From: Mesobacillus subterraneus
GTDB lineage: Bacteria; Bacillota; Bacilli; Bacillales; Cytobacillaceae
Reading direction: 5' to 3'
DNA: 64,000 bases
Assembly (NCBI RefSeq): GCF_003937825.1
Contig: NZ_RSFW01000002.1
Coordinates: 124,001 to 188,000 of the forward strand
This document shows, piece after piece, positions 16,671 to 26,060 of this stretch. Below the pieces are notes generated by a model that had not been told where the DNA came from, did no database searches, and worked only from the letters and a program-made list of their open reading frames with translations. How positions within the stretch are numbered: position 1 is the stretch's first letter; every line of letters begins with the position of its first letter. The position numbers and the translations under genes are program-made.

Positions 16671-17609
16671 ATGACAAAGAAAAAGATGGGTCTGCTTGTG
16701 ATGGCATACGGCACGCCCTATAAAGAAGAAGATATTGAACGTTACTATACACATATCCGCCACGGGCGGAAGCCGTCTCCTGAAATGCTCGAGGATTTAA
16801 CCCAGCGCTATGAAGCGATCGGTGGAATTTCCCCGCTGGCAAAAATCACGGTCGAGCAGGGAGAAAAGCTTGAACAGCATTTGAATAGCATCCAGGATGA
16901 CATTGAATTCAAAATGTATCTTGGACTAAAGCATATCGAGCCCTTCATCGAGAATGCAGTCAAGCAAATGCATGACGATGGGATTGAAGAAGCGGTAAGC
17001 ATCGTGCTGGCGCCGCATTTCTCCACTTTTAGTGTGAAATCCTATAATGGCCGCGCCAAGGAAGAAGCAGCGAAATTGGGCGGTCCTGAAATCGTATCGG
17101 TTGAACAATGGTATGAAGAGCCGAAATTCATCAACTATTGGTCAGATCGAGTAGCAAAAACTTTTGCTGAAATGCCTGCTGATGAGCAAGAGAATGCAGT
17201 ACTGATTGTGTCTGCTCACAGTCTTCCAGAAAAGATCCTGCAGATGGGCGATCCCTACCCACAGCAATTGAAAGAGACGGCTGACCTGATTGCGCAGCAA
17301 GCCAACGTGAAGAACTACGCTGTAGGCTGGCAGAGTGCAGGCAACACGCCTGAGCCCTGGCTTGGACCTGATGTCCAGGACCTGACAAGGGACCTGTTCG
17401 AAAAACATGGGTACAAAGCGTTCGTTTACGTACCTGCCGGCTTTGTTTCCGACCATTTGGAAGTATTGTATGACAATGACTATGAATGCAAAATTGTCAC
17501 GGATGAAATCGGAGCCAGCTATTACAGGCCTTCTATGCCGAATGCGGAACCGGAATTCATTGACGCAATGGCAGATGTCATTTTAAAGAAGCTGGATGCT
17601 TCACGCTAA
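16671..17609 (+). CDS. hemH: Coproporphyrin III ferrochelatase HemH (CpfC)
   Basis: The 312-residue enzyme inserts ferrous iron into coproporphyrin III. Key residues fall at the same positions as in B. subtilis: H183 in VSAHSLPEK and E264 in SDHLEVLYD. The ribosome site is AGAGGTG. A 91-base gap separates it from hemE and 25 bases from hemY, so the three are probably one transcript. As in other Gram-positive bacteria the product would be coproheme, finished by an HemQ-type decarboxylase that is not in this window. Confidence 0.96.
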   Translation: MTKKKMGLLVMAYGTPYKEEDIERYYTHIRHGRKPSPEMLEDLTQRYEAIGGISPLAKITVEQGEKLEQHLNSIQDDIEFKMYLGLKHIEPFIENAVKQMHDDGIEEAVSIVLAPHFSTFSVKSYNGRAKEEAAKLGGPEIVSVEQWYEEPKFINYWSDRVAKTFAEMPADEQENAVLIVSAHSLPEKILQMGDPYPQQLKETADLIAQQANVKNYAVGWQSAGNTPEPWLGPDVQDLTRDLFEKHGYKAFVYVPAGFVSDHLEVLYDNDYECKIVTDEIGASYYRPSMPNAEPEFIDAMADVILKKLDASR

Positions 17610-17634
17610 AATTTAACAAAGAAGGCGATTTACC

Positions 17635-19062
17635 GTGACAGAAAACAAGAAAGCAGTAATAGTCGGGGGAGGCATAACGGGTCTGGCGGCAGCGTATTAC
17701 CTGCAAAAGCATGCCAGGGAACATAAGATCCCTCTTGATGTAAAGCTTGTTGAAGCCTCCCACCGTGTTGGCGGGAAAATGCAGACGTATGTTAAAAATG
17801 GTTTTGTGATTGAGCGGGGCCCCGATTCTTTTCTTGAAAGGAAGGAAAGTGCCGGACGCCTTGCAAGGGAAGTAGGACTTGGTGATAAGCTTGTCAATAA
17901 CAGTACCGGAAAATCGTATGTCCTTGTCAAGGACAAGCTTCATCCTATGCCGGGCGGATCGGTGATGGGAATCCCGACGCAGATCGGGCCATTCGTCACC
18001 ACTGGGCTGTTTTCGTGGCCTGGCAAGTTCAGGGCAGCAGGCGACTTCTTCCTGCCGCCTTCCAAGGTGGAGGGAGACCAGTCCCTGGGTGAGTTTTTCC
18101 GGCGGAGGCTTGGTGATGAGGTTGTCGAGAATTTGATTGAGCCATTGCTCTCCGGGATTTATGCAGGAGACATTGATAATATGAGTCTATTATCGACATT
18201 CCCGCAGTTTTATCAGGTTGAGCAAAAGTATGGCAGCCTGATACTGGGGACGAAGAAAGCGACTCCTGCACCAAAACAGAAGCCTGCTGACGCTGGTCCT
18301 GTTAAGAAAAAAGGCATGTTCCTGACAGTGACGACAGGTTTGCAGTCCTTTGTGGATGCAATAGAGGCGAAGCTTGATCCAGGTTCTGTGATCAAAGGAA
18401 TCCGCGTTGACAAGGTTAGCAAACAGGAGAATGGGTACCGCATGCGATTGAGCAACGGGGAAACCCTTGATGCGGACAGTATCCTGGTGGCCGCTCCTCA
18501 TGAGGCAGCCCTGCATATGTTCGCTGACCATGAGCATATTTTCGACCCATTCCGCGATATGCCCTCAACATCTGTCGCGACTGTGGCAATGGCATTTCCT
18601 GAAAGTGTCATAAAAGAAGATATCGATGGTACCGGATTCGTCGTTTCCCGGAACAGTGATTATACAATTACGGCTTGCACCTGGACACATAAGAAGTGGC
18701 CGCATACCACTCCAGAGGGGAAAGTATTGCTCCGTTTATATGTCGGCAGGCCTGGTGACGAGGCGATTGTCGAGCTTTCGGACGATGAAATCATCAAGAT
18801 CGCACTTGAGGATTTGAACAAGACAATGGACATCCAGGCACAGCCTGAATTTGCAGTCATGTCCAGATGGAAAGAAGCGATGCCGCAGTACACGGTTGGC
18901 CATAAAGACAGAGTCACAAAGCTGAAGGAAGACCTTGCCGCTGAACTGCCAGGTGTATTTGTTGGCGGGAGCTCCTATGAAGGAGTCGGCCTCCCAGATT
19001 GCATTGACCAGGGAGAAGCGGCTGTTGAAAAAATATTAAATTACTTAAAGTTTAACGCTTAA
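17635..19062 (+). CDS. hemY: Coproporphyrinogen III oxidase HemY (CgoX)
   Basis: The 475-residue flavoprotein starts with an FAD dinucleotide fold (VIVGGGITGLAAAYYL) and ends with the second FAD motif FVGGSSYEGVGLPDCIDQG. It oxidises coproporphyrinogen III to coproporphyrin III with oxygen. The GTG start at 17635 has AAGGCG upstream. Residues about 205-225 (TKKATPAPKQKPADAGPVKK) form a Lys/Pro/Ala-rich insert that looks like a flexible loop. A terminator follows at once. Confidence 0.95.
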   Translation: MTENKKAVIVGGGITGLAAAYYLQKHAREHKIPLDVKLVEASHRVGGKMQTYVKNGFVIERGPDSFLERKESAGRLAREVGLGDKLVNNSTGKSYVLVKDKLHPMPGGSVMGIPTQIGPFVTTGLFSWPGKFRAAGDFFLPPSKVEGDQSLGEFFRRRLGDEVVENLIEPLLSGIYAGDIDNMSLLSTFPQFYQVEQKYGSLILGTKKATPAPKQKPADAGPVKKKGMFLTVTTGLQSFVDAIEAKLDPGSVIKGIRVDKVSKQENGYRMRLSNGETLDADSILVAAPHEAALHMFADHEHIFDPFRDMPSTSVATVAMAFPESVIKEDIDGTGFVVSRNSDYTITACTWTHKKWPHTTPEGKVLLRLYVGRPGDEAIVELSDDEIIKIALEDLNKTMDIQAQPEFAVMSRWKEAMPQYTVGHKDRVTKLKEDLAAELPGVFVGGSSYEGVGLPDCIDQGEAAVEKILNYLKFNA

Positions 19063-19064
19063 AT

Positions 19065-19093
19065 AAAAAACCCTTAAAGGGTTTTTTATTTTT
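19065..19093 (+). terminator. Terminator of the hemEHY operon
   Basis: AAAAAACCCTT pairs with AAGGGTTTTTT and is followed by ATTTTT, directly after the hemY stop. Confidence 0.88.
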
Positions 19094-19162
19094 CCAACTT
19101 AAAAATAGTGGATTAAATCTTGTATTTCCACAAAACCTATGATAAATTAAATTTCGACGTAT

Positions 19163-19185
19163 TGACCGATTCTTTCATTTGGTCA
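19163..19185 (+). promoter_or_regulatory. Candidate YhgD operator upstream of yhgD
   Basis: TGACC and GGTCA arms form a 23-bp inverted repeat 24 bases before the yhgD start. The same arms at the same 23-bp length occur at 19808-19830 before yhgE. Shared sites in front of a TetR gene and its neighbour point to autorepression and target repression. Confidence 0.6.
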
Positions 19186-19208
19186 TTTTTTAAAAAAGAG
19201 GTGATGGC

Positions 19209-19781
19209 ATGGCGGTAGACCGAAGGCAGCAAATCATTGAAGCAGCAGCCAATTCTTTTTCTTTATATGGGTACAAAGCAACCACGATTGACCAGGTCGC
19301 AAAGCTGGCTAATGTCGGCAAAGGGACGATTTATACCTTTTTCAAGAATAAAGAAATGCTCTTCGATGAGATTATCACTGGCCTGATCAAGGAAATGAAG
19401 GCAGTTGCAAATGAGGCAGTGAATTCAACTGATTCTTTTTATGAAAGTGTCCACAAAGGTTTGTATAATTTACTGGAATTCCGCAAACAACACCAGTTAA
19501 CGATCAAGCTTTCACAGGAGGCGCGTGATATAGGAACACCGGCCGTTCTGGAGGTAATGGAAAAACTGGAACAGGCCATTTTGAATTTTATAAAAGAACA
19601 AGTCATTCAAGCGATTGACAAGGGCGAAATAAAGGAATGCGATCCGGAAATAACGTCATTCATCATGATGAAGCTTTATATTGCGCTTATTTTTGACTGG
19701 GAGAAAAAACATGAACCGCTGGATAAAGATAAAATCTCCGAGTTGTTTGAGTTTTATATCTTTAAAGGGTTATCTGCATAG
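19209..19781 (+). CDS. yhgD: TetR-family repressor YhgD
   Basis: The 190-residue protein has an N-terminal TetR HTH (QIIEAAANSFSLYGYKATTIDQVAKLANVGKGTIYTFF, residues about 7-46) and an all-helical ligand domain. It sits 77 bases upstream of yhgE, and both genes are preceded by the same TGACC-N13-GGTCA palindrome, so it probably represses both. YhgD precedes yhgE in B. subtilis too. The ligand is unknown. Confidence 0.9.
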   Translation: MAVDRRQQIIEAAANSFSLYGYKATTIDQVAKLANVGKGTIYTFFKNKEMLFDEIITGLIKEMKAVANEAVNSTDSFYESVHKGLYNLLEFRKQHQLTIKLSQEARDIGTPAVLEVMEKLEQAILNFIKEQVIQAIDKGEIKECDPEITSFIMMKLYIALIFDWEKKHEPLDKDKISELFEFYIFKGLSA

Positions 19782-19807
19782 GGTAATCCTTATTTTAAGC
19801 AGAAAAA

Positions 19808-19830
19808 TGACCAAATGATCAAAATGGTCA
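19808..19830 (+). promoter_or_regulatory. Candidate YhgD operator upstream of yhgE
   Basis: TGACCA and TGGTCA arms form a 23-bp near-perfect palindrome 28 bases before the yhgE start. Length and outer arms match the site at 19163-19185. Confidence 0.6.
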
Positions 19831-19857
19831 ATTTGTCTTATTAAAGGAGGAACATCT

Positions 19858-22059
19858 ATGAAAAACAAACTAATCACTCAGGAATGGCTTGCCATCTTCC
19901 GCAATAAGAAGCTGTTGATCCCAATCATCGCTGTCCTGTTCATTCCGGTTTTATACAGCGGAATGTTCTTGTGGGCATTCTGGGATCCGTATGAACATCT
20001 TTCCGATCTTCCTGTTGCCGTTGTTAATGAAGACTCGGGTGCATCGATCGATGGAAAAAAACTTGAATTGGGGAATGATCTGGCAGCAAAGCTGAAAGAA
20101 AACAAAGATTTCGGATTTGAATTTGTATCTGCACAGCAAGGGAAAAAGGGGTTGGAACAGCAAAAATATTATATGCTGATCAAAATCCCGGAAGACTTCT
20201 CTGAAAATGCTACTACCTTAATGGACACCCATCCTAAAAAGCTGGAACTTGTGTACATGCCAAACGAAAGCTTTAACTTTTTATCTGCGCAGATAGGTGA
20301 AACAGCTGCAGAGAAAATAAAAGCATCCGTTTCCGAGAAGGTTTCTGAAACTTACGCTGAAACAATGTTTGATAAGATCGGAGAACTGGCAAATGGTCTT
20401 GGCTTGGCGAGTGATGGTGCAACCGACCTGAATGATGGCGCTGGTCAGTTAAAAGAGGGGAGCAAGGAGCTTTATGAGAACCTGGCAACCCTCGCAGGCA
20501 AATCAATCGAGTTTAATCAGGGAATCAGTACGGCCAGCTCTGGAACAAAAGAACTGTCTGATGGGGCAAAGTCACTGGCTGATGGAATGGAACAACTGGT
20601 AGAAGGACATGGAAAGCTGGAAAATGCTTCTGGTGACCTTCTTGCAGGCCAGCAGGATTTGAAGACGGGAGCTTCAAAATTGAATAATGGCTTAAACGAA
20701 GCGAATGGCAAGATTCCTTCAATGATCGAGGGAACAGCTAAAATGAAGCAAGGTTCTGAACTATTGGCTGGAAATATGTCGACCTGGAGTAATGGAGCCG
20801 ATCAGGCTGCAAGCGGTGCGGCTGAACTTCAGGCGGGAATCAGGGAATTGCAAAAGCAAATGGATGCGCTGGGACCACTGTTAAGTGCCTATCCTGATAA
20901 GGAGGAACAGCTTACAAAAGCATTGCAGGACCTGGAGGCAGGAAGCACTCGACTTGCAGAAGGAACGAAAACACTTTCTGGCTCCGCAGATGCCCTAGCC
21001 GGCGGTGCTCATAGCCTTTCTAACGGTTTGGATGAATTAGTTCAAGGCCAGATCCAGCTGCAAAAAGGACTGGGAGCCCTGGCTGCCGGAAGCGAAGAGC
21101 TTGAAGAAGGAGCTGGCAAGCTGATAGCCGGGCAGGAACAATTTCATTCAAGCATGGAATTGTTCGGCAATAAGCTGGGCGAAGCGAAGGCGGGCTCGGT
21201 TAAATTGTACGAAGGCAGTTCAACGCTTGCCGGCGGATTGAATCAGCTTGCTGCTGGTTCGTCAGCCATGACGGATGGAACAGGCCGACTGGCTTCAGGA
21301 GCTGAGAAGCTATCAAAAGCAAATGACAAAATGGCAGAAGGGACATCTGAATTAGCTGAAAAGCTCAAGGAAGGAGCTGAACAGGCTGAAATCAATCCAG
21401 GCAAACAGACGTACAATATGCTTGCTGCTCCAGTGAATTTGGATAGCGAAAAAATCAACGAAGTTCCAAACTATGGAACAGGATTTGCTCCATACTTTTT
21501 ATCTTTAGGGCTTTTCGTAGGCGCATTGCTGCTGTCCATTGTGTTTCCTCTGAGAGAACCAGCAGGTGTGCCTGCAAGCGGGTTTAACTGGTTCATAAGC
21601 AAGTTCGGTATTTTGGCGGCAATCGGGATCTTACAGGCAATTGTCGCCGATGCGATTCTGCTTGGAGGATTGGGTTTACACGTTGAGAGTATTCCTCTTT
21701 TTTTGATTTTTTCTATGGTTACCAGCCTTACCTTTATTGCGCTCATACAGTTCCTTGTTACACTGTTAGGAGATCCGGGGAGATTTGCAGCCATCATCAT
21801 CCTGATTTTGCAGCTAACCACAAGTGCAGGCACATTCCCTTTGGAATTGATTCCTGGTTTTTTGCAAAAGTTCAATGCTTATCTGCCAATGACCTATTCA
21901 GTGCAAGGATTCAAGGCAGTCATTTCAAGCGGAGATCTAGACTTTATGTGGTTGAATACCGGTATTCTTGGAGCCTACATCGTCCTTCTATCATTTGGTT
22001 CCGCTTTTTATTTCAAATGGAGCTACAAGAGGAAGTTCGCTGTCCTTTCGGAAAATTGA
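19858..22059 (+). CDS. yhgE: YhgE/Pip-type membrane protein
   Basis: The 733-residue protein has one N-terminal membrane helix (about residues 20-42), then a large extracytoplasmic region. From about residue 190 to 520 this carries many short glycine-spaced helical repeats (DGAGQLKEGSKEL, LAGGLNQLAAGSSAM). Five membrane helices follow at the C-terminus (from about residue 545). This is the YhgE/Pip architecture, related to phage infection protein of Lactococcus and to ABC-2 type and ESX-associated (EsaA-like) proteins. Cargo and mechanism are unknown. AAAGGAGG precedes the ATG, and a terminator follows. Confidence 0.9.
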   Translation: MKNKLITQEWLAIFRNKKLLIPIIAVLFIPVLYSGMFLWAFWDPYEHLSDLPVAVVNEDSGASIDGKKLELGNDLAAKLKENKDFGFEFVSAQQGKKGLEQQKYYMLIKIPEDFSENATTLMDTHPKKLELVYMPNESFNFLSAQIGETAAEKIKASVSEKVSETYAETMFDKIGELANGLGLASDGATDLNDGAGQLKEGSKELYENLATLAGKSIEFNQGISTASSGTKELSDGAKSLADGMEQLVEGHGKLENASGDLLAGQQDLKTGASKLNNGLNEANGKIPSMIEGTAKMKQGSELLAGNMSTWSNGADQAASGAAELQAGIRELQKQMDALGPLLSAYPDKEEQLTKALQDLEAGSTRLAEGTKTLSGSADALAGGAHSLSNGLDELVQGQIQLQKGLGALAAGSEELEEGAGKLIAGQEQFHSSMELFGNKLGEAKAGSVKLYEGSSTLAGGLNQLAAGSSAMTDGTGRLASGAEKLSKANDKMAEGTSELAEKLKEGAEQAEINPGKQTYNMLAAPVNLDSEKINEVPNYGTGFAPYFLSLGLFVGALLLSIVFPLREPAGVPASGFNWFISKFGILAAIGILQAIVADAILLGGLGLHVESIPLFLIFSMVTSLTFIALIQFLVTLLGDPGRFAAIIILILQLTTSAGTFPLELIPGFLQKFNAYLPMTYSVQGFKAVISSGDLDFMWLNTGILGAYIVLLSFGSAFYFKWSYKRKFAVLSEN

Positions 22060-22063
22060 TGCA

Positions 22064-22102
22064 AAAAAGAGCCAGCCGTTCAAAAAGAACGAGCTGGCTT
22101 TT
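22064..22102 (+). terminator. Terminator of yhgE
   Basis: AAAGAGCCAGC pairs with GCTGGCTTTT, with GTTC / GAAC extending the stem inwards. It ends in TTTTC and lies 5 bases past the yhgE stop. Confidence 0.85.
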
Positions 22103-22171
22103 CATTTGCAGTTTTACACTGCGGGAAAGGGATTGTATTACACCCGGATAACCGGGGAAGGAAAACGAGTT

Positions 22172-22306
22172 TTACAGTTTACCAGGATCCATGCAGCCGT
22201 CGCATTTGTTTCCGTAGCACTCATGCTGTTCATTAATGGTTTCTCCACACTCAATGCACTGTTTCTTAGGTAAATTGCGAAAGAATTCTACGACATTTTC
22301 GATCAT
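22172..22306 (-). CDS. yhfH: Small zinc-ribbon-like protein YhfH
   Basis: A 44-residue reading frame begins MIENVVEFFRNLPKKQ and then has CIECGE ... HECYGNKCDGC, i.e. two CxxC pairs plus an extra Cys/His, a likely single zinc site. GGAGGG lies 6 bases before the ATG. Size and pattern fit the YhfH family, which sits between yhgE and yhfI in B. subtilis. Function unknown. Confidence 0.82.
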   Translation of the reverse strand: MIENVVEFFRNLPKKQCIECGETINEQHECYGNKCDGCMDPGKL

Positions 22307-22476
22307 GCTGTTCCCTCCAATTAAGTGAAGTGTTTTGATACAGTTATACTATTAAGTTTATTGTATTATAACAGATTCATAAGGTCAATCATAATTTTCT
22401 GAAAAAACCGCTAAAGTGAAAAAATGGGCAAAATGAAGTATAGTGAAAGAAAATGCGAGTTATAAGGAGGAATCTC

Positions 22477-23211
22477 ATGAAGCTGATAATAATAGGTTTT
22501 TGGGGCGGATATCCCAAAGTGAATGAGGCGAGCACCGGTTACCTGCTCGAACATGACGGATTCAGGCTGATGATTGATTTTGGCAGCGGAGTACTGGCGA
22601 AAATGCAGAACTTCGTACAGCCTGAGGAATTGGATGCTTTAATCTTGTCGCATTATCATCCTGATCATGTGGCTGATATCGGGGTCCTGCAGCATGCAAG
22701 GCTCATTCAGGGCTTTTTGGGTAAAAAGTCATCTCAACTGCCGATTTATGGACATGCTCAGGACCAACATGAGTTTGCCAAGCTTACATATAAGAACATT
22801 ACAAAAGGCGTTGCCTATAACCCTGACCAAAAACTTGAAGCAGGGCCATTTACCATTTCATTCATTCCTGCCGTTCACCCCGTCCCATGCTATGCAATGC
22901 GTATCGAAGCAGGCGGCAAGTCTCTTGTTTACACAGCGGACACATCCTATAAGGATGATTTCATCTCTTTTGCATCGGGGGCCGACTTGCTCCTGTCCGA
23001 ATGCAATTTCTATGGAAATCAGGATGGCAAAGGTGCAGGACACATGAACAGCTATGATAATGGAAAGTTTGCAAAGGCCGCTGGGGTGAAACAGCTTGTC
23101 CTGACACACCTTCCTCATTATGGAGAACTAGAACAGCTCGTCACAGAAGCATCCTCCATCTTTAAGGGCAGCATCACCCTTGCCAAAGAAGGTTTGGAAA
23201 TCACGATTTAA
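22477..23211 (+). CDS. yhfI: Metallo-beta-lactamase-fold hydrolase YhfI
   Basis: The 244-residue MBL-fold protein has the metal motif SHYHPDHVADI (HxHxDH, near residue 60). Further ligands are HPVP near 135, the Asp of YTADTSYKDD near 155 and the final His of LTHLPHY near 214. The layout resembles ribonuclease Z or phosphodiesterase-like members. The ATG at 22477 is chosen because AAGGAGG is 6 bases upstream; the frame extends to 22453. The substrate is unknown. lplJ starts 31 bases downstream, so they may share a transcript. Confidence 0.88.
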   Translation: MKLIIIGFWGGYPKVNEASTGYLLEHDGFRLMIDFGSGVLAKMQNFVQPEELDALILSHYHPDHVADIGVLQHARLIQGFLGKKSSQLPIYGHAQDQHEFAKLTYKNITKGVAYNPDQKLEAGPFTISFIPAVHPVPCYAMRIEAGGKSLVYTADTSYKDDFISFASGADLLLSECNFYGNQDGKGAGHMNSYDNGKFAKAAGVKQLVLTHLPHYGELEQLVTEASSIFKGSITLAKEGLEITI

Positions 23212-23242
23212 TCAAAACTGGCTAAATGAAGGAGAGTCAACC

Positions 23243-24232
23243 ATGTTATTTATCGATAATAAAGGGATTACTGATCCCAGAATCAACCTGGCGATTGAAG
23301 AATATGCTCTTAAGAACCTCGACATCAACGAAACGTATCTCTTGTTCTATATAAACGAACCATCCATCATCATTGGCAAAAACCAGAATACCATTGAGGA
23401 AATCAACACGGAATACGTTGAGAAAAATGGAATACATGTCGTCCGCCGGTTGTCAGGCGGCGGTGCAGTCTACCATGACCTGGGCAATTTGAATTTCAGT
23501 TTCATCACGAAAGATGATGGAGAAAGCTTCCATAATTTCAGGAAATTCACAGAGCCTGTAGTCAAGGCATTGAACAAGCTGGGCGTGAACGCAGAATTAA
23601 GCGGGCGGAACGATTTATTGGCTGAAGGAAGGAAAATCTCTGGAAACGCCCAATTTTCGACCAAAGGCAGGATGTTCAGTCATGGAACCTTATTGTTCGA
23701 TTCTGAAATCGAAAGTGTTGTATCAGCCTTGAACGTCAAGAAGGATAAAATCGAATCGAAAGGAATCAAATCGATCCGCAGCAGGGTAGCAAACATTTCT
23801 GAATTTCTTCAGGAAAAAGTGACAATCGAGGAATTCCGTTCACTCCTGCTAAAAAATATCTTTGAAGGTCAAGACGAAATTCCTGAATATGTGCTGACTG
23901 AAAAGGACTGGGAGAAGATTCATGAGCTTTCGAAGGAAAGGTATCAGAACTGGGACTGGAACTATGGAAAATCTCCTAAGTTCAACCTTCAGCATTCCCA
24001 CCGATTCCCGGTTGGCCAGGTCGATGTCCGTTTCGATGTGAATAAAGGAATCATTGAGAACTGCAAAATCTATGGTGATTTCTTCGGAATCGGCGATGTT
24101 GCGGAGATTGAGGACAAGCTGACAGGCTTGAAATATGAGCGGTCACAAATTGCGGCTGCAATGGAAGATGTAGACATTAAACATTATTTCGGAAATATTT
24201 CTCAAGAAGATTTTATTAATTTGATCTATTAA
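23243..24232 (+). CDS. lplJ: Lipoate-protein ligase LplJ
   Basis: The 329-residue enzyme activates free lipoate with ATP and attaches it to lipoyl domains. Family motifs: NPx-type substrate loop (RRLSGGGAVYHDLGNLNFSF, residues about 70-90), the catalytic-lysine segment GRKISGNAQF near 135 and a C-terminal accessory domain from about residue 250. The ATG at 23243 has GAAGGAGAG upstream. LplJ (YhfJ) lies between yhfI and lcfB in B. subtilis as well. Confidence 0.94.
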   Translation: MLFIDNKGITDPRINLAIEEYALKNLDINETYLLFYINEPSIIIGKNQNTIEEINTEYVEKNGIHVVRRLSGGGAVYHDLGNLNFSFITKDDGESFHNFRKFTEPVVKALNKLGVNAELSGRNDLLAEGRKISGNAQFSTKGRMFSHGTLLFDSEIESVVSALNVKKDKIESKGIKSIRSRVANISEFLQEKVTIEEFRSLLLKNIFEGQDEIPEYVLTEKDWEKIHELSKERYQNWDWNYGKSPKFNLQHSHRFPVGQVDVRFDVNKGIIENCKIYGDFFGIGDVAEIEDKLTGLKYERSQIAAAMEDVDIKHYFGNISQEDFINLIY

Positions 24233-24238
24233 CAAGCG

Positions 24239-24268
24239 AAACGCGGTATCAATGATGCCGCGTTTATT
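24239..24268 (+). terminator. Terminator of lplJ
   Basis: AAACGCGG pairs with CCGCGTTT across an 11-base loop, followed by ATTATTTAT. Confidence 0.75.
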
Positions 24269-24399
24269 ATTTATAAAAGGTAAATTCGTTAGAAATTCAG
24301 CACATTTTTCTTGAATACATAATTTTCTTTCAATATAATATATTTAGAAAACTTTTTACGAGTTTGGTGATTTTTCACCGCAAAGGGGGAAGGGAGTTA

Positions 24400-25956
24400 A
24401 TGAATCTTTCATCACAGCTTCATCACACTGCCACAATGCTTGGCGATAAGCCGGCATATTTTTTCATGGACAAAGCAAGTACATATGCTGAACTCGATGC
24501 GTCTGTTACGAAGTTTGCTTCTGGACTGGAGAAATTAGGGGTAAAAAAAGGCGATCATATCGCACTTCTGTTAGGAAACTCTCCACATTTTGTCATCAGT
24601 TTGTACGGAGCGCTCCGGCTCGGTGCAACAGTCATTCCAATCAACCCAATCTACACAGCAGATGAAATAGGTTATATCCTGAACAATGGTGATGTTAAGC
24701 TGGTCGTCGGGCTGGACCTGATGCTGCCGCTCGCTGAAAAAATGCATCAGCATCTGCCAAAAGTCGAGCATTTTGTCATTTGTGAAACAGGGCAGAATCC
24801 GTTGTCTGAGGAGGAAGTATCTAAGCTTTCATTAGGCTCGAAATTGAAACCGTTTACACATGTTGTCGGCTCAGGTGACCTTGCTTTCAACGGACCTGAA
24901 CTGAACGCTGAAGATGTGGCGGTCATCCTGTATACGTCAGGTACGACAGGCAAGCCTAAGGGAGCGATGCTGACACATAAGAACCTGTACAGCAACGCAA
25001 AAGATGTAAGCGATTACCTGAAGATGAACGAAGAAGACAGAGTCATCACCGCACTTCCTATGTTCCACGTCTTCTGTTTGACCGTCGCACTCAACGCGCC
25101 GCTCATGAACGGAGGAACGCTGCTGATTGTACCTAAATTCAGTCCTGCCGAAGTTTTCAGGATCGCGAAGAAGTATGAGGCAACAGTATTTGCAGGTGTG
25201 CCAACGATGTACAATTTCCTTTTCCAATATCCTGAAGGAGATCCTGGTGACCTGAAAACTTTGCGCCTGTGCATTTCAGGCGGCGCATCACTTCCGGTAG
25301 CCCTCCTGCAGAATTTCGAAAGAAAGTTCAATGTCATGGTTTCGGAAGGTTATGGATTATCTGAAGCGGCACCAGTGACATGCTTTAATCCGCTTGACCG
25401 TCCGCGCAAGCCGGGTTCAATCGGAACCTCAATCATCAATGTTGAGAACAAGGTAGTCAATGAGATGGGAGAGGAAGTGGCTCCGGGTGAAGTTGGCGAG
25501 TTGATCGTACGCGGACCAAATGTCATGGCAGGCTATTATAAAATGCCTGAAGAAACTGCTGCAACGATCAAGGATGGCTGGCTATATACCGGAGATCTGG
25601 CTCGTATGGATGATGAAGGGTATTTCTATATCGTCGACCGCAAAAAAGACCTGATTCTTGTCGGTGGTTATAACGTGTACCCGCGTGAAGTCGAGGAAGT
25701 GCTGTACAATCATCCGGATGTGGTCGAAGTTGCCGTTCTTGGAGTGCCTGACCCGAATTTCGGTGAAGCAGTCCGCTGTTATGTTGTCAGCAAGAATCCT
25801 GAGCTGGCAGAAGCTCAGCTGCTTGAATACTGCCATGAGCACCTCGCGAAATATAAAGTGCCAAGCGCAATTGAGTTCCTTGAGGAGCTTCCGAAAAATA
25901 CAACCGGAAAAATTTTACGAAGAGCATTGAAAAACCAGGTGTTGCAAGGACAATAA
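24400..25956 (+). CDS. lcfB: Long-chain fatty acid-CoA ligase LcfB
   Basis: The 518-residue adenylate-forming enzyme has the AMP-binding P-loop [16 protein letters not shown] (about residues 180-195), GYGLSEAAP (about 320), [22 protein letters not shown] (about 395-420) and the C-terminal catalytic lysine in [11 protein letters not shown]. It activates fatty acids for beta-oxidation or lipid use. The ATG at 24400 follows AAGGGAG. It is the counterpart of B. subtilis lcfB (yhfL) downstream of lplJ. Confidence 0.93.
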   Translation: MNLSSQLHHTATMLGDKPAYFFMDKASTYAELDASVTKFASGLEKLGVKKGDHIALLLGNSPHFVISLYGALRLGATVIPINPIYTADEIGYILNNGDVKLVVGLDLMLPLAEKMHQHLPKVEHFVICETGQNPLSEEEVSKLSLGSKLKPFTHVVGSGDLAFNGPELNAEDVAVILYTSGTTGKPKGAMLTHKNLYSNAKDVSDYLKMNEEDRVITALPMFHVFCLTVALNAPLMNGGTLLIVPKFSPAEVFRIAKKYEATVFAGVPTMYNFLFQYPEGDPGDLKTLRLCISGGASLPVALLQNFERKFNVMVSEGYGLSEAAPVTCFNPLDRPRKPGSIGTSIINVENKVVNEMGEEVAPGEVGELIVRGPNVMAGYYKMPEETAATIKDGWLYTGDLARMDDEGYFYIVDRKKDLILVGGYNVYPREVEEVLYNHPDVVEVAVLGVPDPNFGEAVRCYVVSKNPELAEAQLLEYCHEHLAKYKVPSAIEFLEELPKNTTGKILRRALKNQVLQGQ

Positions 25957-25968
25957 TCCTTTTGGTTG

Positions 25969-25998
25969 AGAGGCAGGCGCCAGTGTCTGCCTCTTTAT
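25969..25998 (+). terminator. Terminator of lcfB
   Basis: AGAGGCAG pairs with CTGCCTCT and is followed by TTATTG, 13 bases after the lcfB stop. Confidence 0.75.
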
Positions 25999-26060
25999 TG
26001 TAAGTAAGCAGGACTTTTACCTGGCCAGCTAGAATGTCAAAACAAGGGGAGATGATCAGG

